7,809 bases of DNA from Lentimicrobium sp. (GTDB lineage: Bacteria; Bacteroidota; Bacteroidia; Bacteroidales; Lentimicrobiaceae), in contig JAAXUD010000108.1 of the NCBI GenBank assembly GCA_013336205.1, positions 1 to 7,809 of the forward strand, read 5' to 3'. The position numbers and the translations under genes are program-made. Numbering within the stretch: the first letter of the stretch is position 1; every line of letters begins with the position of its first letter. This document shows, piece after piece, positions 1 to 5,945 of this stretch. The notes beneath the pieces are model-generated. The model saw only the letters and a program-made list of their open reading frames with translations, did no database searches and had not been told where the DNA came from.

Positions 1-478
1 TAAATATTTTAATGTTTATGGACCCAATGAATATCACAAAGGAGATATGAGAAGTGTTGTGCATAAAGCATTTGAGCAAATAAGAGATGAGGGATTTGTA
101 AGATTGTTCAAATCCAAAAATTCTGCTTATAAAGATGGCGAGCAGATGCGCGATTTTATCTATGTGAAAGATGCTGTTGATATGACGCTTTGGTTTCTTA
201 AGAATAAGGATAAAAATGGGCTGTATAATGTTGGTTCGGGAAAAGCAAGAACATGGAATGATTTGGTAACTGCATTATTCAACGCACTTGATAAACCAGT
301 AAATATTAATTACATAGAAATGCCCAAGCACCTGGAGCATAAGTACCAATATTTTACAGAAGCTAGGGTGGATAAAATAAGAAAAGCCGGCGACACAAAA
401 CCCCTTCAATCTTTGGAAGAGGGCGTAACCGACTATGTTAAGAATTTTCTTTTAAAGGAAAAGTATTTTGGTGTTTAG
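1..478 (+). CDS. hldD: ADP-L-glycero-D-manno-heptose 6-epimerase, C-terminal part (5' end off the window)
   Basis: This enzyme epimerises ADP-D-glycero-manno-heptose to the L-glycero form, which supplies heptose for the lipopolysaccharide core in the cytoplasm. It is an extended short-chain dehydrogenase (SDR) that uses NADP. The frame is open from base 2, well before the first ATG at 47, so 158 residues are visible and the gene begins outside the window. The visible part opens with KYFNVYGPNEYHKGDM, which matches the HldD motif after the catalytic Tyr-x-x-x-Lys; those catalytic residues and the Rossmann nucleotide-binding glycines lie off the left edge. Further HldD landmarks are RDFIYVKDAVD, then LYNVGSGKARTW, the KYQYFTEA segment, and a C-terminal EEGVTDYV. 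The stop is TAG at 476-478. No terminator hairpin follows, and a short convergent gene remnant ends 4 nt away. Generic NAD-dependent epimerases are the alternative, but the HKG and YFTEA motifs favour HldD. Confidence 0.88.
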   Translation, partial: KYFNVYGPNEYHKGDMRSVVHKAFEQIRDEGFVRLFKSKNSAYKDGEQMRDFIYVKDAVDMTLWFLKNKDKNGLYNVGSGKARTWNDLVTALFNALDKPVNINYIEMPKHLEHKYQYFTEARVDKIRKAGDTKPLQSLEEGVTDYVKNFLLKEKYFGV

Positions 479-482
479 ATAA

Positions 483-701
483 CTAGTTGTAAGTTCCTAC
501 GTCTTCGTCTTCAGGCTCGTCCTCTTCGTCGAAATCAGTTAATGTCCCAAAAGTTGTGCCTTCGGCAAAAATTGTCACACCCGGAAGGGATTCACCGGTC
601 GCATCATCGAAAATCGTTCCACGGATAAATCCGTTCTGAGCGAAGATGGCTGAGGTTAATAACAAAAGCGAAAAACTGAAGAGGTACTTAATTAAATTCA
701 T
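483..701 (-). pseudogene. TonB-dependent receptor remnant: signal peptide plus partial CarboxypepD_reg-like domain
   Basis: The 72-residue product has a clear Sec signal peptide (lysine at 5, hydrophobic core about 6-17, likely cleavage after SAIFA at about residue 21). It is followed by GFIRGTIFDDATGESLPGVTIFAEG in two blocks typical of the CarboxypepD_reg-like domain that opens SusC-like and other TonB-dependent receptors. Full receptors run to many hundreds of residues with a plug and a 22-strand barrel; none of that is here. After TLTDFD, where such domains usually read DGKF-type sequence, this one has an acidic run EEDEPEDEDV, then GTYN and a TAG stop. The GTYN matches the usual PGTYN position, so register is kept to the break. 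The stop lies 4 nt from the end of hldD, which suggests a deletion junction. The ATG at 701 is preceded by only a weak ribosome site. It could instead be a real small secreted protein; I favour a truncated gene. Confidence 0.6.
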
Positions 702-734
702 AATCCGGAATTAAAATGCTATTTTTAGTTAATA

Positions 735-763
735 AAGCCCGCAGGGTTATCCCCTGCGAGCTT
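735..763 (-). terminator. Hairpin downstream of the surface lipoprotein gene
   Basis: A 7-bp stem CGCAGGG/CCCTGCG (740-746 with 752-758) encloses the loop TTATC. It extends past one C-A mismatch by a further AAGC/GCTT. On the minus strand the hairpin lies about 26 nt beyond the lipoprotein stop and is followed by GGCTTTATTAACT, which is moderately T-rich but not a clean U-tract. It sits between the lipoprotein gene and the receptor remnant, so it could end or attenuate the transcript there. The stem is seen directly; terminator function is inferred. Confidence 0.5.
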
Positions 764-788
764 CAGATTATTTTATAGATCCGCTGGT

Positions 789-2222
789 TTATTTAGCGGT
801 AAGAACAGCATGTGCCCATGACCATCCGGCAAATTTTGAAAAATCTGCACCTACTGTATTATTTCCTGAAGTTACTGCAGTAACAAAAGCATCTGAGCCA
901 TCTTTAAAGAAATCAGCCAGTGCGGTTCCGTCAGGCAGGGTGGCCTGAAGGTTCTGGAAAGAACAGGTATAATCTGTAGGCACCTGATCAAAATCCTGAC
1001 CGGCTTTGATATCGCGGAAATAAACATTCATCATATCAACGTTTGAGTTTGCATCATTGTCAACCAAACCGTCTGCATCAAGTGCATAAACAGTCCCGTT
1101 TTTTATGGTATGTTTTGCCACCATAGCACCTTCAGGTCCATCAAGTTCAAAACATTCATCTCCTGTATTTGCCACAATGAAGTTGTCAAGTGTACCTGCC
1201 CACGATTGGTCTGTATCCACTGCATCATCTCCAATATTCCACAGTATGGCATTTTTTACATTAACAGTGCCGCCAAAAAATTCTATACCATCGTCCTGGT
1301 TGGAAATAACTTCAACATTTTCAATTGTAGTTCCTGAACCTACACCACCAAGGGTAAGGCCGTTGATCTCATTACCTTCGCCAATATTGGCTCCACCATG
1401 ACGAATAGAGATGTATTTAATAACTCCTGAATTATCAGCAGCATCAGTTCCACCGTAAAGACCGTTCTGATCTGATGGAGGAATACCTTCGATCTGAACA
1501 GAAGCAGCATCAGCTGAAATTGGTGCATTACCAAGAATCAGCAAACCACCCCACAAACCGTTAAGCGTAGGATCAAGGTTTGGACTGGCAACTTCACCCG
1601 GCATGATTTCATCAGCCACTGAGGTGAAAATAATTGGAGAAGAAGCAGTTCCTTCAGCCATCAATTTACCTCCGCGGGCAACAAGCAATGCAGTTGCATT
1701 GGCACCTGTTCCGGCTTCGCCTTTAATAATAACACCTTCTTTAATGGTTAAGGTTACACCTGAAACAACAGCAACTCTGGTTTTTAATACATATACTTTT
1801 CCGGTTTCCCAGGTAGTATTCTGAGTGATATTTCCATCTATATTGAAAATTAGCTGCTCTTCCAGTACACTTATTACACCTGTTCCTGTGGTTGTCTGAT
1901 TTTCATTATCGGTAATCGTCAATACAACTGAACCTGCTCCAACCTGCGTACCAGCAGTAAAAGTGACTACTACTGAGCCTGATTTTGAACCTGCAGTACC
2001 ATTTGTTTTAACAACAGCTGTTCCGTTGGTAGCGGAAACACTTGATGATTTAAAGCCGCCATCCGCAGTGAAAGCGAATGTGAGGTCAACTGAATTACCA
2101 ATTTCAGCTGAAACTGCAGCCGGTAAAGTTATAGCGGGAACTTCAAAAGTTTCATCATCCTTATTACAGGCGGTGAAAATTGCCAGAGAAGCCACCATGG
2201 CAAACATTAAAATCTTTTTCAT
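789..2222 (-). CDS. Surface-exposed lipoprotein with Ig-like domain and predicted right-handed beta-helix
   Basis: The product is about 477 residues. The N-terminus MKKILMFAMVASLAIFTAC is a type II signal peptide with lipid-bearing Cys19. The residues after it, NKDDE, resemble the K-(D/E)-(D/E) lipoprotein export signal described for Bacteroidota, so the protein is probably on the outer face of the outer membrane. Residues about 26-120 are Thr/Val-rich and look like an Ig/cadherin-like beta domain. From about 126 to 400 there is a beta-helix (pectin-lyase-like) pattern: short hydrophobic strands alternating with Gly/Asn turns (LTIKEGVIIKGEAG, ALLVARGGKLMAEG). Acidic pairs recur at turns (DDGIE about 310, GDDAVDTD about 331, GDECFELDG about 354, DADGLVD about 382), suggesting calcium or ligand sites; this is inference. 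No catalytic set could be identified. I chose ATG 2222 over ATG 2228 because AAAAAAG then sits 6 nt upstream. Its usual partner would be a TonB-dependent receptor, and only a remnant lies downstream. Confidence 0.75.
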   Translation of the reverse strand: MKKILMFAMVASLAIFTACNKDDETFEVPAITLPAAVSAEIGNSVDLTFAFTADGGFKSSSVSATNGTAVVKTNGTAGSKSGSVVVTFTAGTQVGAGSVVLTITDNENQTTTGTGVISVLEEQLIFNIDGNITQNTTWETGKVYVLKTRVAVVSGVTLTIKEGVIIKGEAGTGANATALLVARGGKLMAEGTASSPIIFTSVADEIMPGEVASPNLDPTLNGLWGGLLILGNAPISADAASVQIEGIPPSDQNGLYGGTDAADNSGVIKYISIRHGGANIGEGNEINGLTLGGVGSGTTIENVEVISNQDDGIEFFGGTVNVKNAILWNIGDDAVDTDQSWAGTLDNFIVANTGDECFELDGPEGAMVAKHTIKNGTVYALDADGLVDNDANSNVDMMNVYFRDIKAGQDFDQVPTDYTCSFQNLQATLPDGTALADFFKDGSDAFVTAVTSGNNTVGADFSKFAGWSWAHAVLTAK

Positions 2223-2241
2223 AAACATCTTTTTTGTTTTT

Positions 2242-2280
2242 GGTTACGGCTGCAAAGTAACCGAATCGAAACCGTAAAGG
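2242..2280 (-). promoter_or_regulatory. Possible promoter and direct-repeat operator for the lipoprotein gene
   Basis: On the minus strand TTACTTTG (plus 2253-2260) is one mismatch from the Bacteroidota -7 element TAnnTTTG. It would start a transcript roughly 18 nt before the ATG. No -33 TTTG is evident at the expected distance. Instead CGGTT occurs twice with an 11-bp period (plus-strand AACCG at 2259-2263 and 2270-2274), directly against the -7-like box. A 6-bp inverted repeat GGTTAC/GTAACC (2242-2247, 2257-2262) overlaps the same box. Eleven-base-pair direct repeats are typical of OmpR/PhoB-family operators. The repeats are seen; the regulatory role is a guess. Confidence 0.28.
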
Positions 2281-2534
2281 TGTTAAGCCTTGTTTATGAT
2301 AATGTTAATTAATTATTAAGACAATGCAATAAAGGGGACTCTAAAATCCCAGCCCATACCTTATTATAACAATCACACAAATCAATTCATAAGAATCAGC
2401 AATTCAATAATAAAATTTTAATACTTGCGATCAGCACCACTGCTAAGGACACCATAGTGAAGCATCCAATGAGAAGAAAATTAGTTCCTCAATAAAGATT
2501 TTTATAGCACAAAAGAGAATAACTATCTATATTA

Positions 2535-2579
2535 AAGGTTAAGGTTAAGGTTAAGGTTAAGGTTAAGGTTAAGGTTAAG
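2535..2579. repeat. Hexanucleotide microsatellite, 7 perfect AAGGTT copies
   Basis: Seven uninterrupted AAGGTT units run from 2535 to 2576, followed by a partial AAG and then a HindIII-like AAGCTT at 2577-2582. On the other strand the unit reads AACCTT. A hexamer array can vary in copy number by replication slippage. It is about 207 bp from the membrane-protein start and 313 bp from the lipoprotein start, too far for an obvious promoter-spacing switch. It is not translated in any called gene. Confidence 0.95.
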
Positions 2580-2586
2580 CTTGCCC

Positions 2587-2626
2587 GGTTGCTGAGCACT
2601 TTGACGTACCTGGCCTTAGCACAACC
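2587..2626. repeat. Imperfect stem-loop next to the hexamer array
   Basis: GGTTG (2587-2591) pairs with CAACC (2622-2626), and CTGAG (2592-2596) pairs with CTTAG (2615-2619) through one G-U wobble, with a two-base CA bulge. The loop is 18 nt. It begins 8 nt after the hexamer array, so array and stem-loop may belong to one repeat element. Pairing is seen; any function is unknown. Confidence 0.4.
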
Positions 2627-2729
2627 TCAATCCTAATCTGAGCTACCTTTGAGATCAGCTAAATTCAGCATTGTCTGGATTGAAGAAATCTTTTCTAAAA
2701 CTTGAGCCTGAGTTAAAAATGCACCTGCT

Positions 2730-2747
2730 ATTCAGGGCTCCCTGAAT
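2730..2747. promoter_or_regulatory. 18-bp inverted repeat upstream of the membrane-protein gene
   Basis: ATTCAGGG, then CT, then CCCTGAAT form perfect 8-bp arms with only 2 bp between. As RNA the likely form is a 7-bp stem with a 4-nt loop. It is not followed by a T-tract on either strand, so an intrinsic terminator is unlikely. It ends 36 bp before the first ATG of the membrane-protein gene, where a dimeric repressor or activator site would be plausible. Confidence 0.35.
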
Positions 2748-2783
2748 TTCAAAAAGCATATTTTATGAGTAATAAATGAAATA

Positions 2784-3614
2784 ATGATCAGGATGTGTAT
2801 TTTTGCAATTATGAGAATATCAAACAGCATTTCCATTTCTGTTAATTCTACCGCATTGTATCTTATTTCTTACCTGATGGTATTCTTGATACATCAGGCT
2901 GCTACGGTGTTTGCCGCCGTTCTTTTCGATTTTCCGCTTGAAATTAATTATACCAGTATCAATTTTCTGGTCTACAAATATGCATGGACCTTTGATTCAG
3001 TGAAAATCATTTTTAGCACAGGGCCTGTTATTTGTTTTCTGCTTTCAGTCTTTATGCTGGTTGTTTCCATTAAGTTCAAAGAATATGATGGTTATCTGAA
3101 GATGTTTTTTCTTTGGGGATTTGTACACAGCATTAACCTTTTTCTGGGATCAGCAGTTGCAGGAGCTTTACTTGGCGAAGGATTCGGGCATGTACTTATC
3201 TGGATGTTTATGCCCGATACCGGAAAGCTGATTTTAACCTTATCTGGTTTATTTGGACTGGCAGCCATTGGATTCGGAATAACAAAACTGTTCTTGCTTT
3301 CTGCAAATACCTACTACAACAAACAGGAATCTGCAGACCGGAAAGCTTACCTCTTCCAACAGGTTTTACTACCATACATTATTGGAACCATGGTTATTAT
3401 AGCTTATAGATTTCCACTCAATTATTATGAAATTCTAAGATTATTAACTCCCCTTATTATTATTCTACCTTCATTTCTCAATAGTGATAGTTTTACGGTC
3501 TTCTATTTTGATGAAAACCCCAGGACTATAAAAGTAAGCAGCAGCCTGCTGGCTGCTGCTGTTATTATTATAATCGTTTACAGGGTTCTGCTAAATACCC
3601 CCATTAAGATTTAG
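2784..3614 (+). CDS. Unrecognised multi-pass integral membrane protein
   Basis: I do not recognise the family of this 276-residue protein. It has about seven hydrophobic spans: roughly 22-47, 78-97, 107-130, 147-173, 193-209, 217-233 and 253-270. The segment between spans 3 and 4 carries conserved-looking features: WGFVHSINLFLG with His115, then GEGFGHVLIW with His136 and glycines. This could be a polar site in the membrane, but no known metalloprotease or transporter motif is satisfied. Three in-frame ATGs compete for the start (2784, 2793, 2811). None has a strong ribosome site, and all keep the first span intact. A perfect TAnnTTTG box (TATTTTTG, 2798-2805) lies inside the first codons and would favour ATG 2811 if it were real. 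Codons near the 3' end encode a perfect hairpin (3537-3560). The stop TAG abuts the stop of the convergent peptidase gene with no spacer. The gene appears to be transcribed alone. Confidence 0.7.
   Translation: MIRMCIFAIMRISNSISISVNSTALYLISYLMVFLIHQAATVFAAVLFDFPLEINYTSINFLVYKYAWTFDSVKIIFSTGPVICFLLSVFMLVVSIKFKEYDGYLKMFFLWGFVHSINLFLGSAVAGALLGEGFGHVLIWMFMPDTGKLILTLSGLFGLAAIGFGITKLFLLSANTYYNKQESADRKAYLFQQVLLPYIIGTMVIIAYRFPLNYYEILRLLTPLIIILPSFLNSDSFTVFYFDENPRTIKVSSSLLAAAVIIIIVYRVLLNTPIKI
3537..3560 (-). terminator. Perfect GC-rich hairpin inside the membrane-protein gene; candidate terminator for the peptidase transcript
   Basis: AGCAGCAGCC (3537-3546) and GGCTGCTGCT (3551-3560) pair perfectly over 10 bp around a 4-nt loop TGCT. 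On the minus strand the hairpin starts 54 nt past the peptidase stop and is followed by TTACTTTTATAG, a broken T-run. The convergent genes leave no intergenic space, so a terminator for the minus transcript would have to lie inside the plus-strand gene, as this does. The same bases encode SSSLLAAAV, so codon repetition (AGC and GCT/CTG runs) could also produce the dyad by chance. Confidence 0.4.
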
Positions 3615-5921
3615 CTATTCCGCTACAACCTGAAACTTCCCTTTTAAATAGCCCTTTATCGTTTTTGCGTTGACAAAATAGATGCCTGGTTTCATTGTAT
3701 TCATGACCACCTGTTTTGTTTTTGCATCAATGTTTTCACGATAAATTATACGCCCGGCAATATCTGAAATTTCAATCCATTCAATAACTTCGATAGCTTC
3801 GATAAAAAAGTTTCCGCCAGATACAGGATTAGGATAAATTCTCATTCCGGCATTTGCCTTTTCAGAAATACCAACACCACTATCGCAACTAACGATAGCA
3901 CTCCACCCACCATAATTATTGATACCATTCGACTCAAAGGAGAAAGTAACGGAACCACCTGCTACGCTTGTGTGAATATCGTCAGGGATTTCATTTCCGC
4001 AAAGGCTGATAATCAACGGAGAATGGGTATCAGGCCCGTCAAATATATTAAGTACATCATTGGTGCATCCTGCAGATGATTCAATGTCGAGGCTTGTAAA
4101 CCTGATTTTGAAAACCCTTTCTGCATCTTTGGATGTAAATGTTGTTACCAGATTTTCACCTGCAGCATAATTGGCGTCCGGACCATTGCTATCGAAAAAC
4201 CCGGCATAACAGGTAGCAGGATTTAAATTACCGATATAATAGTCAGAAGTTACAGTAATATAGTCCTCTTTAACAACCTGGTTACCGCCGACAGCATTCG
4301 AAACATACAGAGTTACCCTATAATCACCGGGTTCGTTATAAGTAACAACCGGATTGGGTAAGGTAGATGTGGTGATATTGCCCCCTTCAAATGTCCATAA
4401 ACGATTGTTTGGGTTTCCACTGGAAACATCATTAAACTGAATACTACCGCCGGCATGTGTTATAGTGTCAGATGAAGTAAATGCAGGAATAGCTGAACCA
4501 TTCCAAAGTTTAACATCAAGACGAACAGTTCCTTTATCAGTCACAACAACATTGTTGAAGGTGCGTGGCTGGTATCCTTCTGATGAAAAAGTCAGGTTAT
4601 AAATTCCAGCTTTTAAGAGACGGTGATAATTTCCAACCGGCAGACTGGAAAATACCATTGAACTGTCCTGGTCAAATCCAAAGATTGATATTTGTGCTTT
4701 AATAGGTTCTCCTGATATGGAATCTGCTACTATTCCGCGAACACCGTAGGTGACCTGTTGCATATAATTAAGCAGTGAGCGGTAATTGTAGTTCCAGTGA
4801 TTAACCAGCTCATTGGCCGGAATCAATTTCGTATTAGAGATTTCGATTGTTGATTCACGGCATTGCTGAAAGTAGTTCATATAATCCTGACGGCAACCTG
4901 AAGTTGTGTACCAGGCATACCCATTTGTTATACCGTCATCAAAACCGGCAAAATAATCGGAGGGACCATATTCCTGACAGGTGTCTGCATACTCATGGCT
5001 AACAAATTTCCACCAGTTGTCATCAGCAGCGAAACGAGGCCATGTATCCCATGGATAGTTAACTACTTCGGCTCCTCCATGAAAATTTGCAGACATTGAG
5101 AAATTATGATTCTCGGCCAAAGCCATAAATGCTAAGGTTTCGGGCTGCCATACTTCGCCATCAGGATGAAGACCATCCTCAGGATCGTGGTAATTCCTGT
5201 TGAGGTCAACATAGTTGGCATTGTAGCGTTGCGCGCCATATACGCTATTATTTCCTCCGGCATAAGTTCCATCAGGATTCGCATTTGGATTGATCCAGAT
5301 ATCTATGTTATTAACCATGTCTGTTACACGGGGATCAGTATTATAGTTTGTCAACAGATAATCTATCAGGCGCAGCATTAAAATATAGCCTGCGGTTTCG
5401 TCTCCATGCATGGTTGATGTATAGAGAAACTCAGGTTCATCCTCTTCAACGCCCACGTTATCAGATATTCTGGCAGCAAGCAATTTACGCCCACTTGGTA
5501 ACACACCAATTGTTTGAAGTGAACAGATATCAGGATGGTTAATTGCAAATTGTTGCATCATCAACTCATAGGCACTGTAGGTTGGATAAGAATCCCATTC
5601 AAGAATACCGCGCAAATCTGACGACATCTTAGGATTTATCAGGGTTCCGGGATGCTGAAGTAAAAGAAAGTCCCGGTCACTGGCTTCCTGAAGTCGTGCA
5701 AATGCCTTACGGTTTGCATAAGCGTAAATCGTATCTCCACCAATATTATCGATGCTGATAATTTTAGTTAATTCCATTGCATCAGGGGCAGAACCTGGTA
5801 AAGCAAAGTAAATTTCCCCTTTCTGACCAAAAAGCTTGTCTGCATTGGCGTTTTTAACAGTCGTTTGTGCTGAAAGGCAGAAAATTGCCAATGAAAAAAT
5901 CAGCGTAAAAATAGTTTTCAT
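3615..5921 (-). CDS. Secreted M14 zinc carboxypeptidase with CPD-like, PKD, CUB and T9SS sorting domains
   Basis: This exported peptidase is predicted to remove C-terminal residues from peptides. I start it at ATG 5921 (768 aa); the longer frame begins at TTG 5933 and adds only LKTK. Residues 1-18 are a Sec signal peptide ending in SA. The M14 domain spans about 109-391. His172 and Glu175 (MHGDETAG) and His281 (NFHGGAEVVNYPWD) are the zinc ligands, NPDG lies at 215-218, Asn241-Arg242 (LNRNYHD) binds the substrate carboxylate, and Glu360 (ESTIEIS) is the catalytic base, so the active site looks complete. Next come a transthyretin-like carboxypeptidase regulatory domain (about 393-472), a PKD domain (about 479-558) and a CUB domain (about 571-679, four cysteines at 571, 619, 641, 679). 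A T9SS type A sorting domain (about 690-768) contains IYPNPVSGG and KPGIYFV. This predicts passage through the outer membrane by T9SS with removal of the tail. The gene lies 24 nt after dapA and may be cotranscribed. Substrate preference cannot be read from the sequence. Confidence 0.92.
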   Translation of the reverse strand: MKTIFTLIFSLAIFCLSAQTTVKNANADKLFGQKGEIYFALPGSAPDAMELTKIISIDNIGGDTIYAYANRKAFARLQEASDRDFLLLQHPGTLINPKMSSDLRGILEWDSYPTYSAYELMMQQFAINHPDICSLQTIGVLPSGRKLLAARISDNVGVEEDEPEFLYTSTMHGDETAGYILMLRLIDYLLTNYNTDPRVTDMVNNIDIWINPNANPDGTYAGGNNSVYGAQRYNANYVDLNRNYHDPEDGLHPDGEVWQPETLAFMALAENHNFSMSANFHGGAEVVNYPWDTWPRFAADDNWWKFVSHEYADTCQEYGPSDYFAGFDDGITNGYAWYTTSGCRQDYMNYFQQCRESTIEISNTKLIPANELVNHWNYNYRSLLNYMQQVTYGVRGIVADSISGEPIKAQISIFGFDQDSSMVFSSLPVGNYHRLLKAGIYNLTFSSEGYQPRTFNNVVVTDKGTVRLDVKLWNGSAIPAFTSSDTITHAGGSIQFNDVSSGNPNNRLWTFEGGNITTSTLPNPVVTYNEPGDYRVTLYVSNAVGGNQVVKEDYITVTSDYYIGNLNPATCYAGFFDSNGPDANYAAGENLVTTFTSKDAERVFKIRFTSLDIESSAGCTNDVLNIFDGPDTHSPLIISLCGNEIPDDIHTSVAGGSVTFSFESNGINNYGGWSAIVSCDSGVGISEKANAGMRIYPNPVSGGNFFIEAIEVIEWIEISDIAGRIIYRENIDAKTKQVVMNTMKPGIYFVNAKTIKGYLKGKFQVVAE

Positions 5922-5945
5922 TTTAGTTTTCAAAGTTTGTTATTA

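Larger units (their letters stand above)
2229..2783. other. Gene-free interval of about 550 bp between divergent genes
   Basis: This interval separates the minus-strand lipoprotein gene from the plus-strand membrane-protein gene. I see no ORF with a credible start or protein-like composition on either strand. From 2278 to about 2530 it is AT-rich with no structure I can name. It then holds the AAGGTT hexamer array (2535-2579), an imperfect stem-loop (2587-2626), more GC-balanced sequence to about 2700, and an 18-bp inverted repeat (2730-2747). A minus-strand reading across the array has about 48 open codons (RYVKVLSNRASL then Thr-Leu repeats) but lacks an ATG and follows directly on a TGA; I do not call it a gene. 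Confidence 0.7.

Noticed and set aside
781..799. Small hairpin CCGCT/AGCGG over the lipoprotein stop codon as a terminator
   Set aside because: Only 5 bp with a 9-nt loop and no T-tract; the stronger hairpin at 735-763 is the better candidate.
1105..1401. Plus-strand open frame of 98 codons opposite the lipoprotein gene
   Set aside because: It lies wholly antisense to a well-supported gene, its composition (Pro/Ser-rich) is that of a reverse-complement shadow, and there is no domain or ribosome site.
1963..2277. Plus-strand open frame of 104 codons over the lipoprotein N-terminus and promoter
   Set aside because: It mirrors the Ala/Val/Thr codons of the real gene and runs through its signal-peptide region; it has no protein-like features.
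2535..2579. Hexamer array as a telomere or CRISPR-like repeat
   Set aside because: The units are contiguous 6-mers without spacers and sit between ordinary genes, so it is a simple microsatellite.
2477..2624. Minus-strand 48-codon reading with Thr-Leu repeats across the hexamer array
   Set aside because: It lacks an ATG and follows directly on a TGA; the Thr-Leu repeats are just the translated hexamer.
2798..2805. Perfect TAnnTTTG (TATTTTTG) as the promoter of the membrane-protein gene
   Set aside because: It falls after two of the candidate start codons, would give an almost leaderless message from ATG 2811, and has no -33 partner. In AT-rich DNA this can be chance.
5166..5542. Plus-strand frames opposite the peptidase (71 and 64 codons)
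   Set aside because: They are antisense to the conserved M14 catalytic domain and overlap each other; they are shadows.
5922..5933. TTG at 5933 as the peptidase start
   Set aside because: An ATG 12 nt downstream gives a standard signal peptide (MKTIFTLIF), so the TTG extension is unnecessary.
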